Of a DNA stretch of 64,000 nucleotides, positions 1-8,736 are shown piece by piece (the first letter of the stretch is position 1; every line of letters begins with the position of its first letter). This DNA comes from UBA10438 sp044238605 (lineage in GTDB: Bacteria > Bacteroidota > Ignavibacteria > Kapaibacteriales > Kapaibacteriaceae): NCBI GenBank assembly GCA_044238605.1, contig JBIICY010000006.1, positions 124,001-188,000 on the forward strand, in the 5' to 3' direction. The notes beneath the pieces were generated by a model. The model searched no databases, was not told the origin of the DNA, and was given only the letters and a program-made list of their open reading frames with translations. Both the position numbers and the translations under genes were made by a program.

Positions 1-657
1 TACGAACTGCAAGTCAGAATGGGATGATCGAAGTCTTCGGACCACATCGGTAAGCAAGGGAACGTGGTGCTGAATCTCCTGACGTCTACTCCCTGGCATC
101 AAGAGTATCTGATCGTGTTTTCGTTCTGGGCTGACATCTGCAAGTGTTTCCATCAGCGGATGCCCAACGTATTCAGCAGCAATGCCGCGCTGCTGGAAGA
201 ATTCAACCTCGAAGGGAAACACCACAAGTAGCCTGTCCACAACTCTTGCCAATTCAGTGGCGCGCCGCTCGCCCCATGCCCAGAGCTGTGGAGCGATATA
301 CCACACAACGGGCATTCGCGGACTGCGCACACGTGCGGCAAGACGCATGTTAAACCCCGGATAGTCTACCGGTATGAACATGTCGGGTTTGTTGGCACTG
401 ATGGCCTTTTCACAGCGCTTCATTAGGTCGGTAAAGAACGAATACCGTTTAGCCACCTCATAAAACCCTGTTACGGCTAAGTCGCGGATATGAGCCAGCG
501 ACCGCAGACCCTCCATCTCCATGCGGGGTCCGCCAAAGCCCTCAAAGATCACATCCGGCACCTGCAACCTGATGGCCGCCATCAGTCGCGCCGCATGTGC
601 GTCTCCCGAAGGTTCGCCTGCAGTAATGAAGATCCGTGGCGGTTTGTACGTGTGCAT
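1..657 (-). CDS. lpxB: lipid-A-disaccharide synthase, partial
   Basis: LpxB joins UDP-2,3-diacylglucosamine and lipid X to form the lipid A disaccharide at the inner face of the cytoplasmic membrane. The 219 visible codons are the N-terminal part and the frame is still open at the window edge. Near the start is the family signature AGEPSGDAHAARLM, followed by FIPVDYPGFNMRLA, WYIAPQLWAWG and a nucleotide-sugar-site LMPGSRRQEI. The chosen ATG is the only one that fits the family start. The gene is divergent from the next one, with 60 bp between the two start codons. Its presence indicates an LPS-bearing outer membrane. Identification is firm; the C-terminus is not seen. Confidence 0.93.
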   Translation of the reverse strand, partial: MHTYKPPRIFITAGEPSGDAHAARLMAAIRLQVPDVIFEGFGGPRMEMEGLRSLAHIRDLAVTGFYEVAKRYSFFTDLMKRCEKAISANKPDMFIPVDYPGFNMRLAARVRSPRMPVVWYIAPQLWAWGERRATELARVVDRLLVVFPFEVEFFQQRGIAAEYVGHPLMETLADVSPERKHDQILLMPGSRRQEIQHHVPLLTDVVRRLRSSHSDLQFV

Positions 658-688
658 GACTTAGTTACAGGTGCCACGAATTTCGCTA

Positions 689-696
689 TATTTTCG
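689..696 (+). promoter_or_regulatory. candidate -7 promoter element TATTTTCG
   Basis: TATTTTCG lies 21 bases before the ATG of the T9SS-sorted protein at 718. It resembles the Bacteroidota -7 element TAnnTTTG and matches similar octamers upstream of tatC and both tRNAs in this window. No convincing TTTG-like -33 box is present at the usual distance. Confidence 0.35.
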
Positions 697-717
697 TCGG
701 CCAAACAGAGGTTTCTC

Positions 718-1374
718 ATGGGCACACGCCTTTTCACATTCGCAGTATCGTTCCTCGCAGTGCTCAGCATCAGCATTGCGGGTCAGGCCCCGCGCCTAAC
801 GCGTGTTGCGGGATGGGGCTCTAAACCTCTCGAGCCAATGAGCACCGTACGCGTTGCACACGGCACACCGGTTACACTTGGTATTGAGCTCGAAAAGCAG
901 GCCAAGTATTATGACATCCAGTGGTTTAGGAATGATGAGCCCCTTACTGGAGCAACAACTCCGGAGATTCGCATCACATCAGCATCTGCCATCGGAACCT
1001 ACCATGCCGTACTTTCTACGCCATGCACCCAGATACGTACCTCTGCTGTAACTGTTGAGCTGGACCAACCGGGCACGGGTGTTGTATCAAGACCGTCCAC
1101 GGTATCAGATGTCGAGCTGGAAGACGTCTACCCAAATCCTGTTACAGAGCGGGCAACCATTACCTTCCGCTTACCGAAACCACTGCCTGTAGTTGTTCGT
1201 GTGACCGACCTTGTAGGTAATGCGGTTGCCACACTTGTTCATTCTACGCTACCGGGTGGCATTCACAGCATTGAATACAATGTGATCGAAACACCAGCTG
1301 CATCAACGTTGTACAATGTTGTGCTGGAAGCTCCTGGCTATTCGGTTGTGAAACCGATGCTTGTTGTTAAGTAA
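718..1374 (+). CDS. secreted protein with Ig-like region and T9SS sorting domain
   Basis: A 218-residue exported protein. An N-terminal signal peptide (MGTRLF then a hydrophobic stretch ending near SIAGQA) is followed by an Ig-like beta region with a central Trp (YYDIQWFRNDEPLTG). The last 75 residues or so are a type IX secretion C-terminal domain beginning DVYPNPVTERATITF. Such proteins cross the outer membrane by T9SS and stay on the surface or are released. The frame is open further upstream, but this ATG follows AGAGG and directly precedes the signal peptide; a start at 490 would lie inside lpxB. The function of the Ig-like part is unknown. Confidence 0.8.
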   Translation: MGTRLFTFAVSFLAVLSISIAGQAPRLTRVAGWGSKPLEPMSTVRVAHGTPVTLGIELEKQAKYYDIQWFRNDEPLTGATTPEIRITSASAIGTYHAVLSTPCTQIRTSAVTVELDQPGTGVVSRPSTVSDVELEDVYPNPVTERATITFRLPKPLPVVVRVTDLVGNAVATLVHSTLPGGIHSIEYNVIETPAASTLYNVVLEAPGYSVVKPMLVVK

Positions 1375-1388
1375 TCGGCACACAGCCG

Positions 1389-2675
1389 TTAGATCTTTTT
1401 CAGCACCACGCGCTCTACTCTGCGAGGAGTAGCAGACAGTACCGTACACTCGTATGTCTCAAGCGGCACAACATCACCGGCTGCCGGGATACGTCCAGCA
1501 TAATTGTTGATCATGCCACCAAGTGTTTCGTAATCATCGCTTTCAGGAAGGGGCTCGAGCAGGAACTCATTTGCCTCATCTATCCGGATGGATGCGTCAA
1601 GTTCGATGGCATCCGATGTTTGATTCGTGTGCAAAGGTGCTTCATCATCGTACTCATCCTGAATATTGCCGACCAGCTCTTCGATAATGTCTTCGAGAGT
1701 AAGAAGTCCGGCCGTACCACCAAACTCATCGATAACGATGGCCATGTGCACCTTGTCTCTCTGCATATCGCGCAAGAGACGCTTGATCTTTACATCCTCC
1801 TGCACCACGTAAGGGGCATGCAGAACATCCTGCAGGATGATGAGGTCTCGGTGGTGCATCAACGTGAGTAGGTCCTTTGCATAAATGATTCCAATGATCG
1901 TATCGATAGAGTGAGAATACACTGGCAGACGCGAATATCCCTCCCGCATCACCGTATCGAGAAGCTCCGCAACGGGTAGATCACCGTCAAGTGCGGTGAT
2001 CTTCGACCTTGGCACCATCACCTGTGCCGCTGTTGTCTCGGTAAACTCAAAAACGTTTTCGATCAGCTCCTGCTCGGATACCTCGAGTGCTCCCTGTTTG
2101 GAGCTTTCAGCGATCAGGTAACGGAGTTCATCCGGTGTGTGCACGTCATGTTCGCCTGCTGGATGGATACCAGCCATGTCAAGCATAGCATTGGACATCC
2201 AGTTAAGCAGGGCTACCACCGGACGGAACACAACGTAGAACGCACGCATAGGGACGGCTACGGCAAGAGTCACGGCTTCAGATCGACGTATAGCGTATGT
2301 CTTGGGTGCTATCTCACCAACAACGATATGCAGTACGGTAATGATGGCAAAAGCGATTACGATAGAGATCGTGTGCAGATACTCAACAGAAAGCTGAACG
2401 TTAAGCGCAGAAGCAGCCTGCAAAACAATGTGGGAGACAACACTCTCACCAATCCATCCTAACCCAAGTGATGCAAGTGTAATGCCAAGCTGGCATGCGC
2501 TCAGGTATTCGTCAAGGTGTTCGAGAATGTGCTTCGCAATGCCCGCAAAGAAATTTCCCTCTCGAGCTTTGATGGTTATCTGCGAAGCACGAACCTTTAC
2601 GAGAGCGAACTCTGCTGCAACAAAAAATCCGTTGAGCACAACAAAGAATAACGTCAGGGCTATATCACCAATCAT
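1389..2675 (-). CDS. CNNM/CorC-HlyC family membrane protein
   Basis: A 428-residue protein with the DUF21-CBS-CBS-CorC_HlyC architecture. Residues 1-190 hold the membrane domain, opening IALTLFFVVLNGFFVAAEFA with the conserved small-residue and acidic pattern of the family. Two CBS repeats follow (about 205-330, containing EGYSRLPVYSHSID and IVIDEFGGTAGLLTLEDI), and a CorC/HlyC domain ends the chain. Relatives act in magnesium/cobalt efflux or homeostasis; the old name haemolysin is misleading. It lies 19 bp downstream of recO on the same strand and is probably cotranscribed. Family is certain; substrate is not. Confidence 0.88.
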   Translation of the reverse strand: MIGDIALTLFFVVLNGFFVAAEFALVKVRASQITIKAREGNFFAGIAKHILEHLDEYLSACQLGITLASLGLGWIGESVVSHIVLQAASALNVQLSVEYLHTISIVIAFAIITVLHIVVGEIAPKTYAIRRSEAVTLAVAVPMRAFYVVFRPVVALLNWMSNAMLDMAGIHPAGEHDVHTPDELRYLIAESSKQGALEVSEQELIENVFEFTETTAAQVMVPRSKITALDGDLPVAELLDTVMREGYSRLPVYSHSIDTIIGIIYAKDLLTLMHHRDLIILQDVLHAPYVVQEDVKIKRLLRDMQRDKVHMAIVIDEFGGTAGLLTLEDIIEELVGNIQDEYDDEAPLHTNQTSDAIELDASIRIDEANEFLLEPLPESDDYETLGGMINNYAGRIPAAGDVVPLETYECTVLSATPRRVERVVLKKI

Positions 2676-2694
2676 AGCAGCGAATATAAGCCCC

Positions 2695-3390
2695 TTACCG
2701 TAGGCTTGAGTACGACTGTGCTACGATACGTCGTTCGAGATGATGAGAGAAGTACAAAGACAGAGTGGATTCAATCTCAAGTCTGTCTGCATCGGAGACA
2801 GCAGTCCAGTGTCCTTTCCGGGACGAATACATCGCTTGATATGCCGCGCGAGACATCTGCACGCCCATACCGCCAACGAGGACGCTTCCATCGGTAATGT
2901 CGATAAAGACCGCCGGCGTATCCAATGGAGGCACAAACTGCAGTCCAAAGCCCATTACTTCTGCAAGCCGGCACCGCATGGCAACGCTTACACTATATGC
3001 ATGGACCTCATCTGTTGTTTCCAGTACCTCGAGTGCCTTTCGAACCAGCTCAAACACGTCGGTCTCTGCCTGTTCCTGTGCCTGCGTGCGGATAATGGCC
3101 TCGCAGATCAACAGCCCAGACTGTAGATGCTCCAACGTTGTTAGGTTACGCCTTGGGGTAACCGTCTCTGCCTGTGATAATGTATGCAGCTCTTTGTTCT
3201 TACCGTGATAGATCGTGCATCTGCAGTGAGAAAGGGGCTCCAGGGCCGCACTCATCGAAGATTTCGTGGTCCTCACACCCTTTGCTACCACCGAAACCTT
3301 GCCCAGCTCGCGCGTGTACAGCGTAACGATCCTTGACGAATCGCCGTAACGACGTGAATGCAGCACGATGGATTCAGCAGAGATGATCAC
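2695..3390 (-). CDS. recO: DNA repair protein RecO
   Basis: RecO works with RecF and RecR to load RecA on SSB-coated gaps and to anneal strands. The 231-residue length is normal. The N-terminal OB fold is recognisable from SAESIVLHSRRYGDSSRIVT followed by RELGKVSVVAKGVR. The C-terminal helical domain lacks the zinc-finger cysteines found in some RecO proteins. The gene opens a two-gene minus-strand unit with the CorC-like gene. Upstream lie a terminator hairpin and tRNA-Asn on the same strand, so recO probably has its own promoter or depends on read-through. Confidence 0.9.
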   Translation of the reverse strand: MIISAESIVLHSRRYGDSSRIVTLYTRELGKVSVVAKGVRTTKSSMSAALEPLSHCRCTIYHGKNKELHTLSQAETVTPRRNLTTLEHLQSGLLICEAIIRTQAQEQAETDVFELVRKALEVLETTDEVHAYSVSVAMRCRLAEVMGFGLQFVPPLDTPAVFIDITDGSVLVGGMGVQMSRAAYQAMYSSRKGHWTAVSDADRLEIESTLSLYFSHHLERRIVAQSYSSLR

Positions 3391-3410
3391 GGCGCACCAT
3401 TGTATAAAGC

Positions 3411-3444
3411 AAAAAGGCCATACTTATTCAAGTATAGCCTTTTG
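3411..3444 (-). terminator. bidirectional intrinsic terminator after tRNA-Asn
   Basis: An inverted repeat with arms AAAAGGC-C-ATACTT and AAGTAT-A-GCCTTTT around a 4-nt loop has one mismatch. It carries T tracts on both strands. It lies 13 bp beyond the tRNA-Asn 3' end and 21 bp before the recO start, so it most likely terminates the tRNA transcript. Confidence 0.8.
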
Positions 3445-3456
3445 TGTGATGTTGTG

Positions 3457-3530
3457 CTCCGCAGCAGGGACTTGAACCCCGGACCCTCTGATTAACAGTC
3501 AGATGCTCTAACCAGCTGAGCTACTGCGGA
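3457..3530 (-). tRNA. tRNA-Asn (GTT anticodon)
   Basis: A 74-nt cloverleaf on the minus strand. The acceptor arms TCCGCAG and CTGCGGA pair perfectly, with discriminator G. The anticodon loop reads CT-GTT-AA and the T arm contains GGTTCAAGTCC. CCA is not encoded. TAAATTCG on the minus strand (3541-3548) sits about 10 bp upstream as a candidate -7 element. Confidence 0.96.
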
Positions 3531-3540
3531 ATAGGGATTG

Positions 3541-3548
3541 CGAATTTA
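3541..3548 (-). promoter_or_regulatory. candidate -7 element of tRNA-Asn
   Basis: On the minus strand this reads TAAATTCG, close to the Bacteroidota TAnnTTTG box, and puts transcription start at about 3534, just before the mature tRNA end. A weak TTGG lies about 18 nt upstream. Confidence 0.4.
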
Positions 3549-3571
3549 ACACTTATTCGAAATCTACCAAG

Positions 3572-5008
3572 TTATCCGCGTAGTGCTTTTTTCAAAAACT
3601 CTACGTCTTGGCGAACCTTCTTATCCGTGTCGATGTAATTCAAGATTTGCTGACACGAGTGCAGGACCGTTGTGTGGTCGCGTCCACCAAAGTGCATACC
3701 GATGCTCTTCAGCGATGTCTGTGTCAGGTTCTTTGCAAGGTACATCGACATTTGGCGTGCAAGTACGATCTCGTGCTTTCGTGTCTTAGCAGACAACAAC
3801 GCTGTCTCAATGTTGTAGAACGTAGCAACTTCCTTCTTGATCTCATCAATTGTAAGCGTGCGGGAACTTGCCGCGCTGGAAATACCCCGTACAACTTCTT
3901 TGGCAAGATCTAACGTAAGTTCTCTGCGATCCAACGACACCTTTGCTAGGATGGAGATCAGGCATCCTTCGAGTTCACGTACGCTGCTTGTTACATGCAT
4001 ACCAACGTACTCGAGAATATCACCTGGAAGGTCCATGCCCTCTTCCATGCTCTTCTGCTGGAGGATTGCGATGCGTGTTTCGAGATCAGGGGGCTGAATA
4101 TCCGTTGTAAGGCCCCACTGGAAGCGGGAGATCAGACGCTCATCGAGATCAGCAAGATCCTTCGGCTGTTTGTCTGACGTTAGAATAAGCTGCTTGCCAT
4201 CCTGATGCAGAGCATTGAACGTGTGGAAGAAGTTATCCTGCGTCTTTTCTTTTCCGCCCAGAAACTGGATGTCGTCCACGATAAGTACATCTACGCTACG
4301 GTAGAAGTTCGTGAATTCCGGCACCTTGTTTGTCTGGATGGCATTGATATACTCCATCGTGAACTTCTCGGAGTTCGTATAGAGCACCTTTGCCTGAGGG
4401 TTGCGCTGGAGAACGCGGTTACCAATGGCCTGTACGAGGTGTGTTTTGCCAAGACCCGTTGGACCGTAGATCACGAGCGGGTTGAACTTGGTCTTGCCAG
4501 GATTATCTGCAACAGCGATAGCTGCTGATGTAGCGAGCTGGTTGTTTTCACCGCGGATGAAATTCTCAAATGTGTACCGCGGATTGAAATACGTTGGATA
4601 GTGTGTTGTTCGAACCGGAGCCTGCGTTTGCGGCTTTGCTTCGCTGAACGGTAGCGACGGCTGAACACCGCCACGAAGTCCTGGAAGCTTTACGGTCTTG
4701 CGGTCCTGCGATGAACCACCATCGTCAACAACAACCTCAAATACAACCTTTGCCTTGGCGCCGAGCACACGCTGAATGGTCTTCTGCAGCAGGTTTGAGT
4801 AGTGCTGCTCGATCCACTCGTAAAAGAAGTGGCTCGGCAGTTCCAGCGTAAGCTGGCTACCATCCCACTTCATTGGACGCATCTTCTCGAACCAGGTCTT
4901 GAAGACTTGATCAGAAACGTTATCGCGAACAATGTCCAGACACTGACCCCAAAGGCCCTCTGCATCTGTAACGCTTTGCTGCGAAACCCGTGTCGTGCTC
5001 TTATTCAT
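3572..5008 (-). CDS. dnaA: chromosomal replication initiator protein DnaA
   Basis: DnaA binds DnaA boxes and melts the origin. The 478-residue protein has all four domains: an N-terminal helicase-loading domain, a short linker, an AAA+ core with Walker A GPTGLGKTH and Walker B VLIVDDIQFLGG, and a C-terminal DNA-binding domain ending GGRDHTTVLHSCQQI. I chose the ATG giving MNKSTTRVSQ; a TTG 39 bp upstream in frame is possible but less likely. It is divergent from tatC. I find no cluster of DnaA boxes on either side, so the origin is probably not next to dnaA. Confidence 0.96.
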   Translation of the reverse strand: MNKSTTRVSQQSVTDAEGLWGQCLDIVRDNVSDQVFKTWFEKMRPMKWDGSQLTLELPSHFFYEWIEQHYSNLLQKTIQRVLGAKAKVVFEVVVDDGGSSQDRKTVKLPGLRGGVQPSLPFSEAKPQTQAPVRTTHYPTYFNPRYTFENFIRGENNQLATSAAIAVADNPGKTKFNPLVIYGPTGLGKTHLVQAIGNRVLQRNPQAKVLYTNSEKFTMEYINAIQTNKVPEFTNFYRSVDVLIVDDIQFLGGKEKTQDNFFHTFNALHQDGKQLILTSDKQPKDLADLDERLISRFQWGLTTDIQPPDLETRIAILQQKSMEEGMDLPGDILEYVGMHVTSSVRELEGCLISILAKVSLDRRELTLDLAKEVVRGISSAASSRTLTIDEIKKEVATFYNIETALLSAKTRKHEIVLARQMSMYLAKNLTQTSLKSIGMHFGGRDHTTVLHSCQQILNYIDTDKKVRQDVEFLKKALRG

Positions 5009-5188
5009 AGTCAATTTCTGTATCCCAACGTAGTTATCTCCCCCCAACTACCGATTCAATTCCCCTCTGCTGCTGTTCCCGTGCTCCGAAGTGCGATCGG
5101 GATGCGAATATCTCTTGCTACGTCATCTCTAACAAGCAAAAAATGTGGTAGCTGTTAATTTTTTTCGCTTGCTAAAGTCCAAAAACAT

Positions 5189-5226
5189 TTTAGGTGCTCC
5201 TCCTGCGTATTTTCGCAGCACCTAAA
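5189..5226 (+). promoter_or_regulatory. inverted repeat around the tatC promoter
   Basis: A perfect 10-bp inverted repeat (TTTAGGTGCT at 5189-5198, AGCACCTAAA at 5217-5226) encloses TATTTTCG at 5208-5215, which resembles the -7 element seen elsewhere in the window. The arrangement suits a repressor operator or, if transcription starts further upstream, an mRNA hairpin extended by an inner GCG/CGC pair. It lies in the dnaA-tatC divergent gap. Confidence 0.45.
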
Positions 5227-5251
5227 GCTACAAAAAGGCAGAATCTTCAGC

Positions 5252-5992
5252 ATGTCGTCAGCAACACAAGAACCCGGAAAAGAGATGGGATTCCTCGATC
5301 ATTTAGAGGAACTCCGGCGCCGGCTATTGTATGCTGCTTACGGACTCCTAGTGGCCTGTTGTGTGGTGGGGTACTTCGGGGACGAGATCATGAATCTCCT
5401 CCTCTTGAAGCCAGCCATAGATTCCCATGTAAAACTGCAGAATATCGAGCCGTTTGGACAGACATTTCTGTACTTCAAGGTGATCTTTCTCTCGGGTATC
5501 ATCCTGGCATTCCCGTGGATTCTCTATCAGGTATGGTGTTTTGTTGCCCCAGGCCTGTACATGACCGAGCGGAAATGGGCCCTAAGGATCACCTTACTTA
5601 CCAGCTTTTGTTTTCTTCTTGGGGTTGCGTTCGGGTATCTGTTTCTCATCCCAAGTATGCTGAGTTATGTAACAGAGTTCGCAAATGCCAACATTGAGAA
5701 CAACATCTACGTTGGGAGTTACTTCAGCTTTCTGGTAAACATGCTGCTTGCCAGCGGACTGATCTTTGAACTTCCAATGGTAACCTTCGTGTTAGCACGT
5801 ATTGGGATGCTTACATCGGCTACAATGACAAAGTACCGCAGGCATGCCATCGTTGTTATCCTTATTCTCGCCGCCATCATTACACCCTCTCCCGATCCCG
5901 TTAGCCAGCTCATGGTTGCTGTGCCACTCTGGGTTCTCTACGAGATCAGTGTGGTAGTTGCCCGGATTGTACAACCTAAACCGGCAGTTTAA
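5252..5992 (+). CDS. tatC: Sec-independent protein translocase TatC
   Basis: TatC is the receptor of the twin-arginine translocase, recognising folded precursors with an RR signal. The 246-residue protein has six predicted membrane helices and the conserved amphipathic start GFLDHLEELRRRLLYA; IITPSPDPVSQL near the end is also typical. It begins a closely spaced plus-strand run up to the LptF/G permease. tatA/B are not in the window. A likely client is the DUF1501 protein at 55247-56857, which has an RR signal. Confidence 0.95.
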   Translation: MSSATQEPGKEMGFLDHLEELRRRLLYAAYGLLVACCVVGYFGDEIMNLLLLKPAIDSHVKLQNIEPFGQTFLYFKVIFLSGIILAFPWILYQVWCFVAPGLYMTERKWALRITLLTSFCFLLGVAFGYLFLIPSMLSYVTEFANANIENNIYVGSYFSFLVNMLLASGLIFELPMVTFVLARIGMLTSATMTKYRRHAIVVILILAAIITPSPDPVSQLMVAVPLWVLYEISVVVARIVQPKPAV

Positions 5993-6001
5993 GCCCCCTC
6001 C

Positions 6002-6985
6002 ATGAGTTCACACAGCATTTCATCGATCAGCGTACCAGTTGCAACCGAGATTGAGCGTTTTGAGTCGTACATGCGCGACCAGGTTCGTTCCCGAACAGCA
6101 CTACTAGATACTGTTGTACGCTACATCATGAAGCAACGCGGCAAACGCGTTCGACCTGCACTGGTGTTTCTATCTGCTGGTCTGTGCGGTGCAATCAACG
6201 AGCGTTCGTTTATTGGTGCGGCCATGGTAGAGTTGCTTCACACGGCAACGCTGGTGCATGATGATGTTGTAGACAGTTCAGACGAACGCAGAGGCGTGGC
6301 ATCGATCAATGCGGTCTGGAAAAACAAGGTTGCAGTGCTCGTTGGCGACTATTTCCTATCAAGGGGCTTACTGATCGCCGTCAATACCAATGAATTCGAC
6401 TACCTGCGGGTTACCAGCGAGGCCGTGCGGCGTATGAGTGAGGGCGAGCTGCTGCAGATTCAGAAAAGCCGTCAGAAGACAATTGACGAAGAAACCTACT
6501 TCCGCATTATCTCCGACAAAACCGCCTCCCTGATATCTACCTGCTGCGAAGTGGGTGCGATCAGCGCGTCCGACGACGTTAACGTTCGCTCGGCACTGCG
6601 TGACTATGGAGAGTTGGTGGGCCTTGCCTTTCAGATTCGCGACGACGTCCTAGATTACACGAGTCGCACGATGATTCTCGGAAAACCTGTAGGCAACGAC
6701 ATTCGCGAGGGCAAGATCACATTGCCGCTGCTCCGGGCGCTTCAGAAAGCCGATGCGTCTGAGTCAAAGAAGATCGTCGGAATCGTAAAGTCGAAGAAGG
6801 CAGACACAAAAGACGTTCAACGGGTGATTGATTTTGTGACTCGTCACGATGGTATAACCTCTGCCCAGCAAACAGCTCACGACCTTCAACAACAGGCGTG
6901 TGAGAAAATCGTCGTGTTTCCCGATTCGCAATACAAGTCGGCACTGTTGGACTTTGCTAACTTTGTCATAACGCGAAACAGGTAG
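6002..6985 (+). CDS. polyprenyl diphosphate synthase
   Basis: A 327-residue trans-isoprenyl diphosphate synthase that condenses isopentenyl diphosphate onto allylic diphosphates, probably for the menaquinone side chain. Both Asp-rich motifs are present: LVHDDVVDSSDERRG (first DDxxD) and FQIRDDVLDYTSR (second). The GKRVRPALVFLSAG motif lies near the N-terminus. It starts 9 bp after tatC. Chain length cannot be deduced safely from sequence; octaprenyl- or heptaprenyl-type enzymes are the usual homologues. Confidence 0.9.
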   Translation: MSSHSISSISVPVATEIERFESYMRDQVRSRTALLDTVVRYIMKQRGKRVRPALVFLSAGLCGAINERSFIGAAMVELLHTATLVHDDVVDSSDERRGVASINAVWKNKVAVLVGDYFLSRGLLIAVNTNEFDYLRVTSEAVRRMSEGELLQIQKSRQKTIDEETYFRIISDKTASLISTCCEVGAISASDDVNVRSALRDYGELVGLAFQIRDDVLDYTSRTMILGKPVGNDIREGKITLPLLRALQKADASESKKIVGIVKSKKADTKDVQRVIDFVTRHDGITSAQQTAHDLQQQACEKIVVFPDSQYKSALLDFANFVITRNR

Positions 6986-7008
6986 TACTATCATCGTTGA
7001 GGTTCATC

Positions 7009-7710
7009 ATGAACATGCAGTCAAACACAACGTTTTCGCAGGCGATAAGCCAGGAGGCTATCCGTTCATACGTGCAGCGCGTATATGCGTGGATGGTTGG
7101 AGGTCTTCTACTTACAACAGCTAGCGCAGCACTTGTTGCCTCGAGTGAAACGTTACAGGCGGCGATCTTTGGCACACCGCTCGTATGGGTTGTGATGCTG
7201 GCCCCTTTAGCAATGGTGTTCTTTTTATCGGCCCGCATCGACAAGATGCAGCCAAGCACGGCAGCCGGAACGTTCATTGCCTACGCCCTTACCAACGGCT
7301 TGTCCTTCGGGGCAATCTTCCTCATCTACGATCTAGGTAGCATTTTCCAGGTGTTCCTGATTGCTGCAGGCATGTATACGGCTGCTGCTGTGTTCGGATA
7401 CACCACCAAGCGAGACCTAACGGGCATGGGATCTTTCCTGTTCATGGGGCTTATTGGACTCATCATCGCGTCACTCGTCAATGTGTTTCTTGGCAGCGGC
7501 GTTCTTGAGTTCGCCGTCAGTGTAATCGGCGTCCTGATCTTCACTGGTCTTACAGCCTATGAAATGAATAAGATCAAGGAACAGGCAATCGTGATGTATG
7601 CTGGCGAAGGTCTTGCCCATAAGCGTGCGATCATCGGAGCATTGTCTCTGTATTTGAACTTCATCAATTTGTTCCTGTACCTGCTCCGCTTGTTTGGTAA
7701 CCGCGACTAA
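7009..7710 (+). CDS. Bax inhibitor-1 / YccA family membrane protein
   Basis: A 233-residue protein with seven predicted membrane helices and the BI-1 family pattern: N-terminal RSYVQRVYAWMVGGL, a middle stretch of small hydrophobic helices, and EMNKIKEQAIVMYAGEG before the last helices ending NLFLYLLRLFGNRD. Bacterial members such as YccA interact with FtsH and some leak protons or calcium. I chose the ATG at 7009 over the in-frame TTG 12 bp upstream. It sits in the tatC-to-LptF run. Confidence 0.88.
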   Translation: MNMQSNTTFSQAISQEAIRSYVQRVYAWMVGGLLLTTASAALVASSETLQAAIFGTPLVWVVMLAPLAMVFFLSARIDKMQPSTAAGTFIAYALTNGLSFGAIFLIYDLGSIFQVFLIAAGMYTAAAVFGYTTKRDLTGMGSFLFMGLIGLIIASLVNVFLGSGVLEFAVSVIGVLIFTGLTAYEMNKIKEQAIVMYAGEGLAHKRAIIGALSLYLNFINLFLYLLRLFGNRD

Positions 7711-8731
7711 TCGCCCGGACCCATCGTTTGCTGTTACTGCAATTCACCTGTTGCAGTCTAATAGCATCCTAGAGGCTGCGCAGCTTTGCGCATCCGGTGT
7801 TGAGCACTACCCGGACTATATCGGCGGGTACGTATTGCTTGCTTCGGCCTATGAATCGTTAGGTCAGCATCATGATGCACAGGTAATCCGTGAAGCCCTC
7901 CACACGAGGTTTCCGGGACTGCCGCTGCTCAAATCCTACATCCAGGCGCAACAGGAATCTCTGGTAGAAGACACGCCAGATATCGAGGAACCACAAACGT
8001 TTGACGAGGATCAGGTTCCTGAAGTGGAGCTGATTGCCGAATCAGTACCGGTTCTCGAGGTAGAACCTGCGACCGAATCTGAAGTAGTGTGTTTTGAAGA
8101 ACCTGCGATTGAACCAGTGGCAGAGTTCTCTGAAGATTTCATCATTGAGGCAGAATCAGAGGTCCACGTAGAACTCGCGATCGAGCCAGAACTTGAGACC
8201 TTCGAAGGCCCATCGCCAGTGACGTCTCATCCGAACGTCCTGCGGCTTATCGAGATGGCTCCGATCACAACTGATACGAGGATCATTCGAAGCTCGAGCG
8301 TACGACTGATTCCCGGACTCGAGTTTACGAGTCTGCGATTCGAGGGAACGCGCTCGCGCGGGCGTCGGGAGATTACGTCATTGCTGGACCCACCGGCATT
8401 TCGAACATTCCACCCGATTCGCCGCACAGCGCGTCCGTCTGAAACACAGGAGCCTCGCAAGAAACCTGTAACACTGGAAGAACTTGCAGCCCGGCTTAAC
8501 GATGCACGCCTGCCGCGCAATACTGGCGGAAACGACCAGGAGATCTCACGGGAAGACTTCAGTGCTATGCAGTCACCCATCATGATCACCGAGACGATTG
8601 CACGCATCTACATGCAGCAAGGTTCTTTCGAACTTGCCATCGAGGCATTCAAGGCACTGCAAAAGCAAAAGCCCGAGAAGACCGTTGAATTCGAGAAGCT
8701 GATCAAGGAATGTGAACGAAAGCGGGCATAA
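7694..8731 (+). CDS. TPR-repeat protein with acidic linker
   Basis: About 345 residues. The N-terminal 75 residues (LLQSNSILEAAQL, YVLLASAYESLGQHHDA) form tetratricopeptide helices. A Glu/Pro-rich, probably disordered segment (about 85-180) follows, then a basic stretch, and a last TPR unit (RIYMQQGSFELAIEAFKALQ) ends the chain. No signal peptide is visible. The only usable starts are non-ATG: TTG at 7694 overlaps the BI-1 stop by 17 bp, and CTG/TTG codons near 7750 are alternatives. It ends 5 bp before the LptF/G permease. Function unknown; a scaffold in envelope biogenesis is a guess from context. Confidence 0.65.
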   Translation: MVTATNRPDPSFAVTAIHLLQSNSILEAAQLCASGVEHYPDYIGGYVLLASAYESLGQHHDAQVIREALHTRFPGLPLLKSYIQAQQESLVEDTPDIEEPQTFDEDQVPEVELIAESVPVLEVEPATESEVVCFEEPAIEPVAEFSEDFIIEAESEVHVELAIEPELETFEGPSPVTSHPNVLRLIEMAPITTDTRIIRSSSVRLIPGLEFTSLRFEGTRSRGRREITSLLDPPAFRTFHPIRRTARPSETQEPRKKPVTLEELAARLNDARLPRNTGGNDQEISREDFSAMQSPIMITETIARIYMQQGSFELAIEAFKALQKQKPEKTVEFEKLIKECERKRA

Positions 8732-8736
8732 GCCAC

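Noticed and set aside
490..717. N-terminal extension of the T9SS protein at 718 by 76 codons
   Set aside because: It overlaps lpxB on the other strand, and the signal peptide begins at the ATG at 718.
5009..5251. oriC in the dnaA-tatC gap
   Set aside because: No DnaA boxes found there; only an inverted repeat and A+T-rich stretches.
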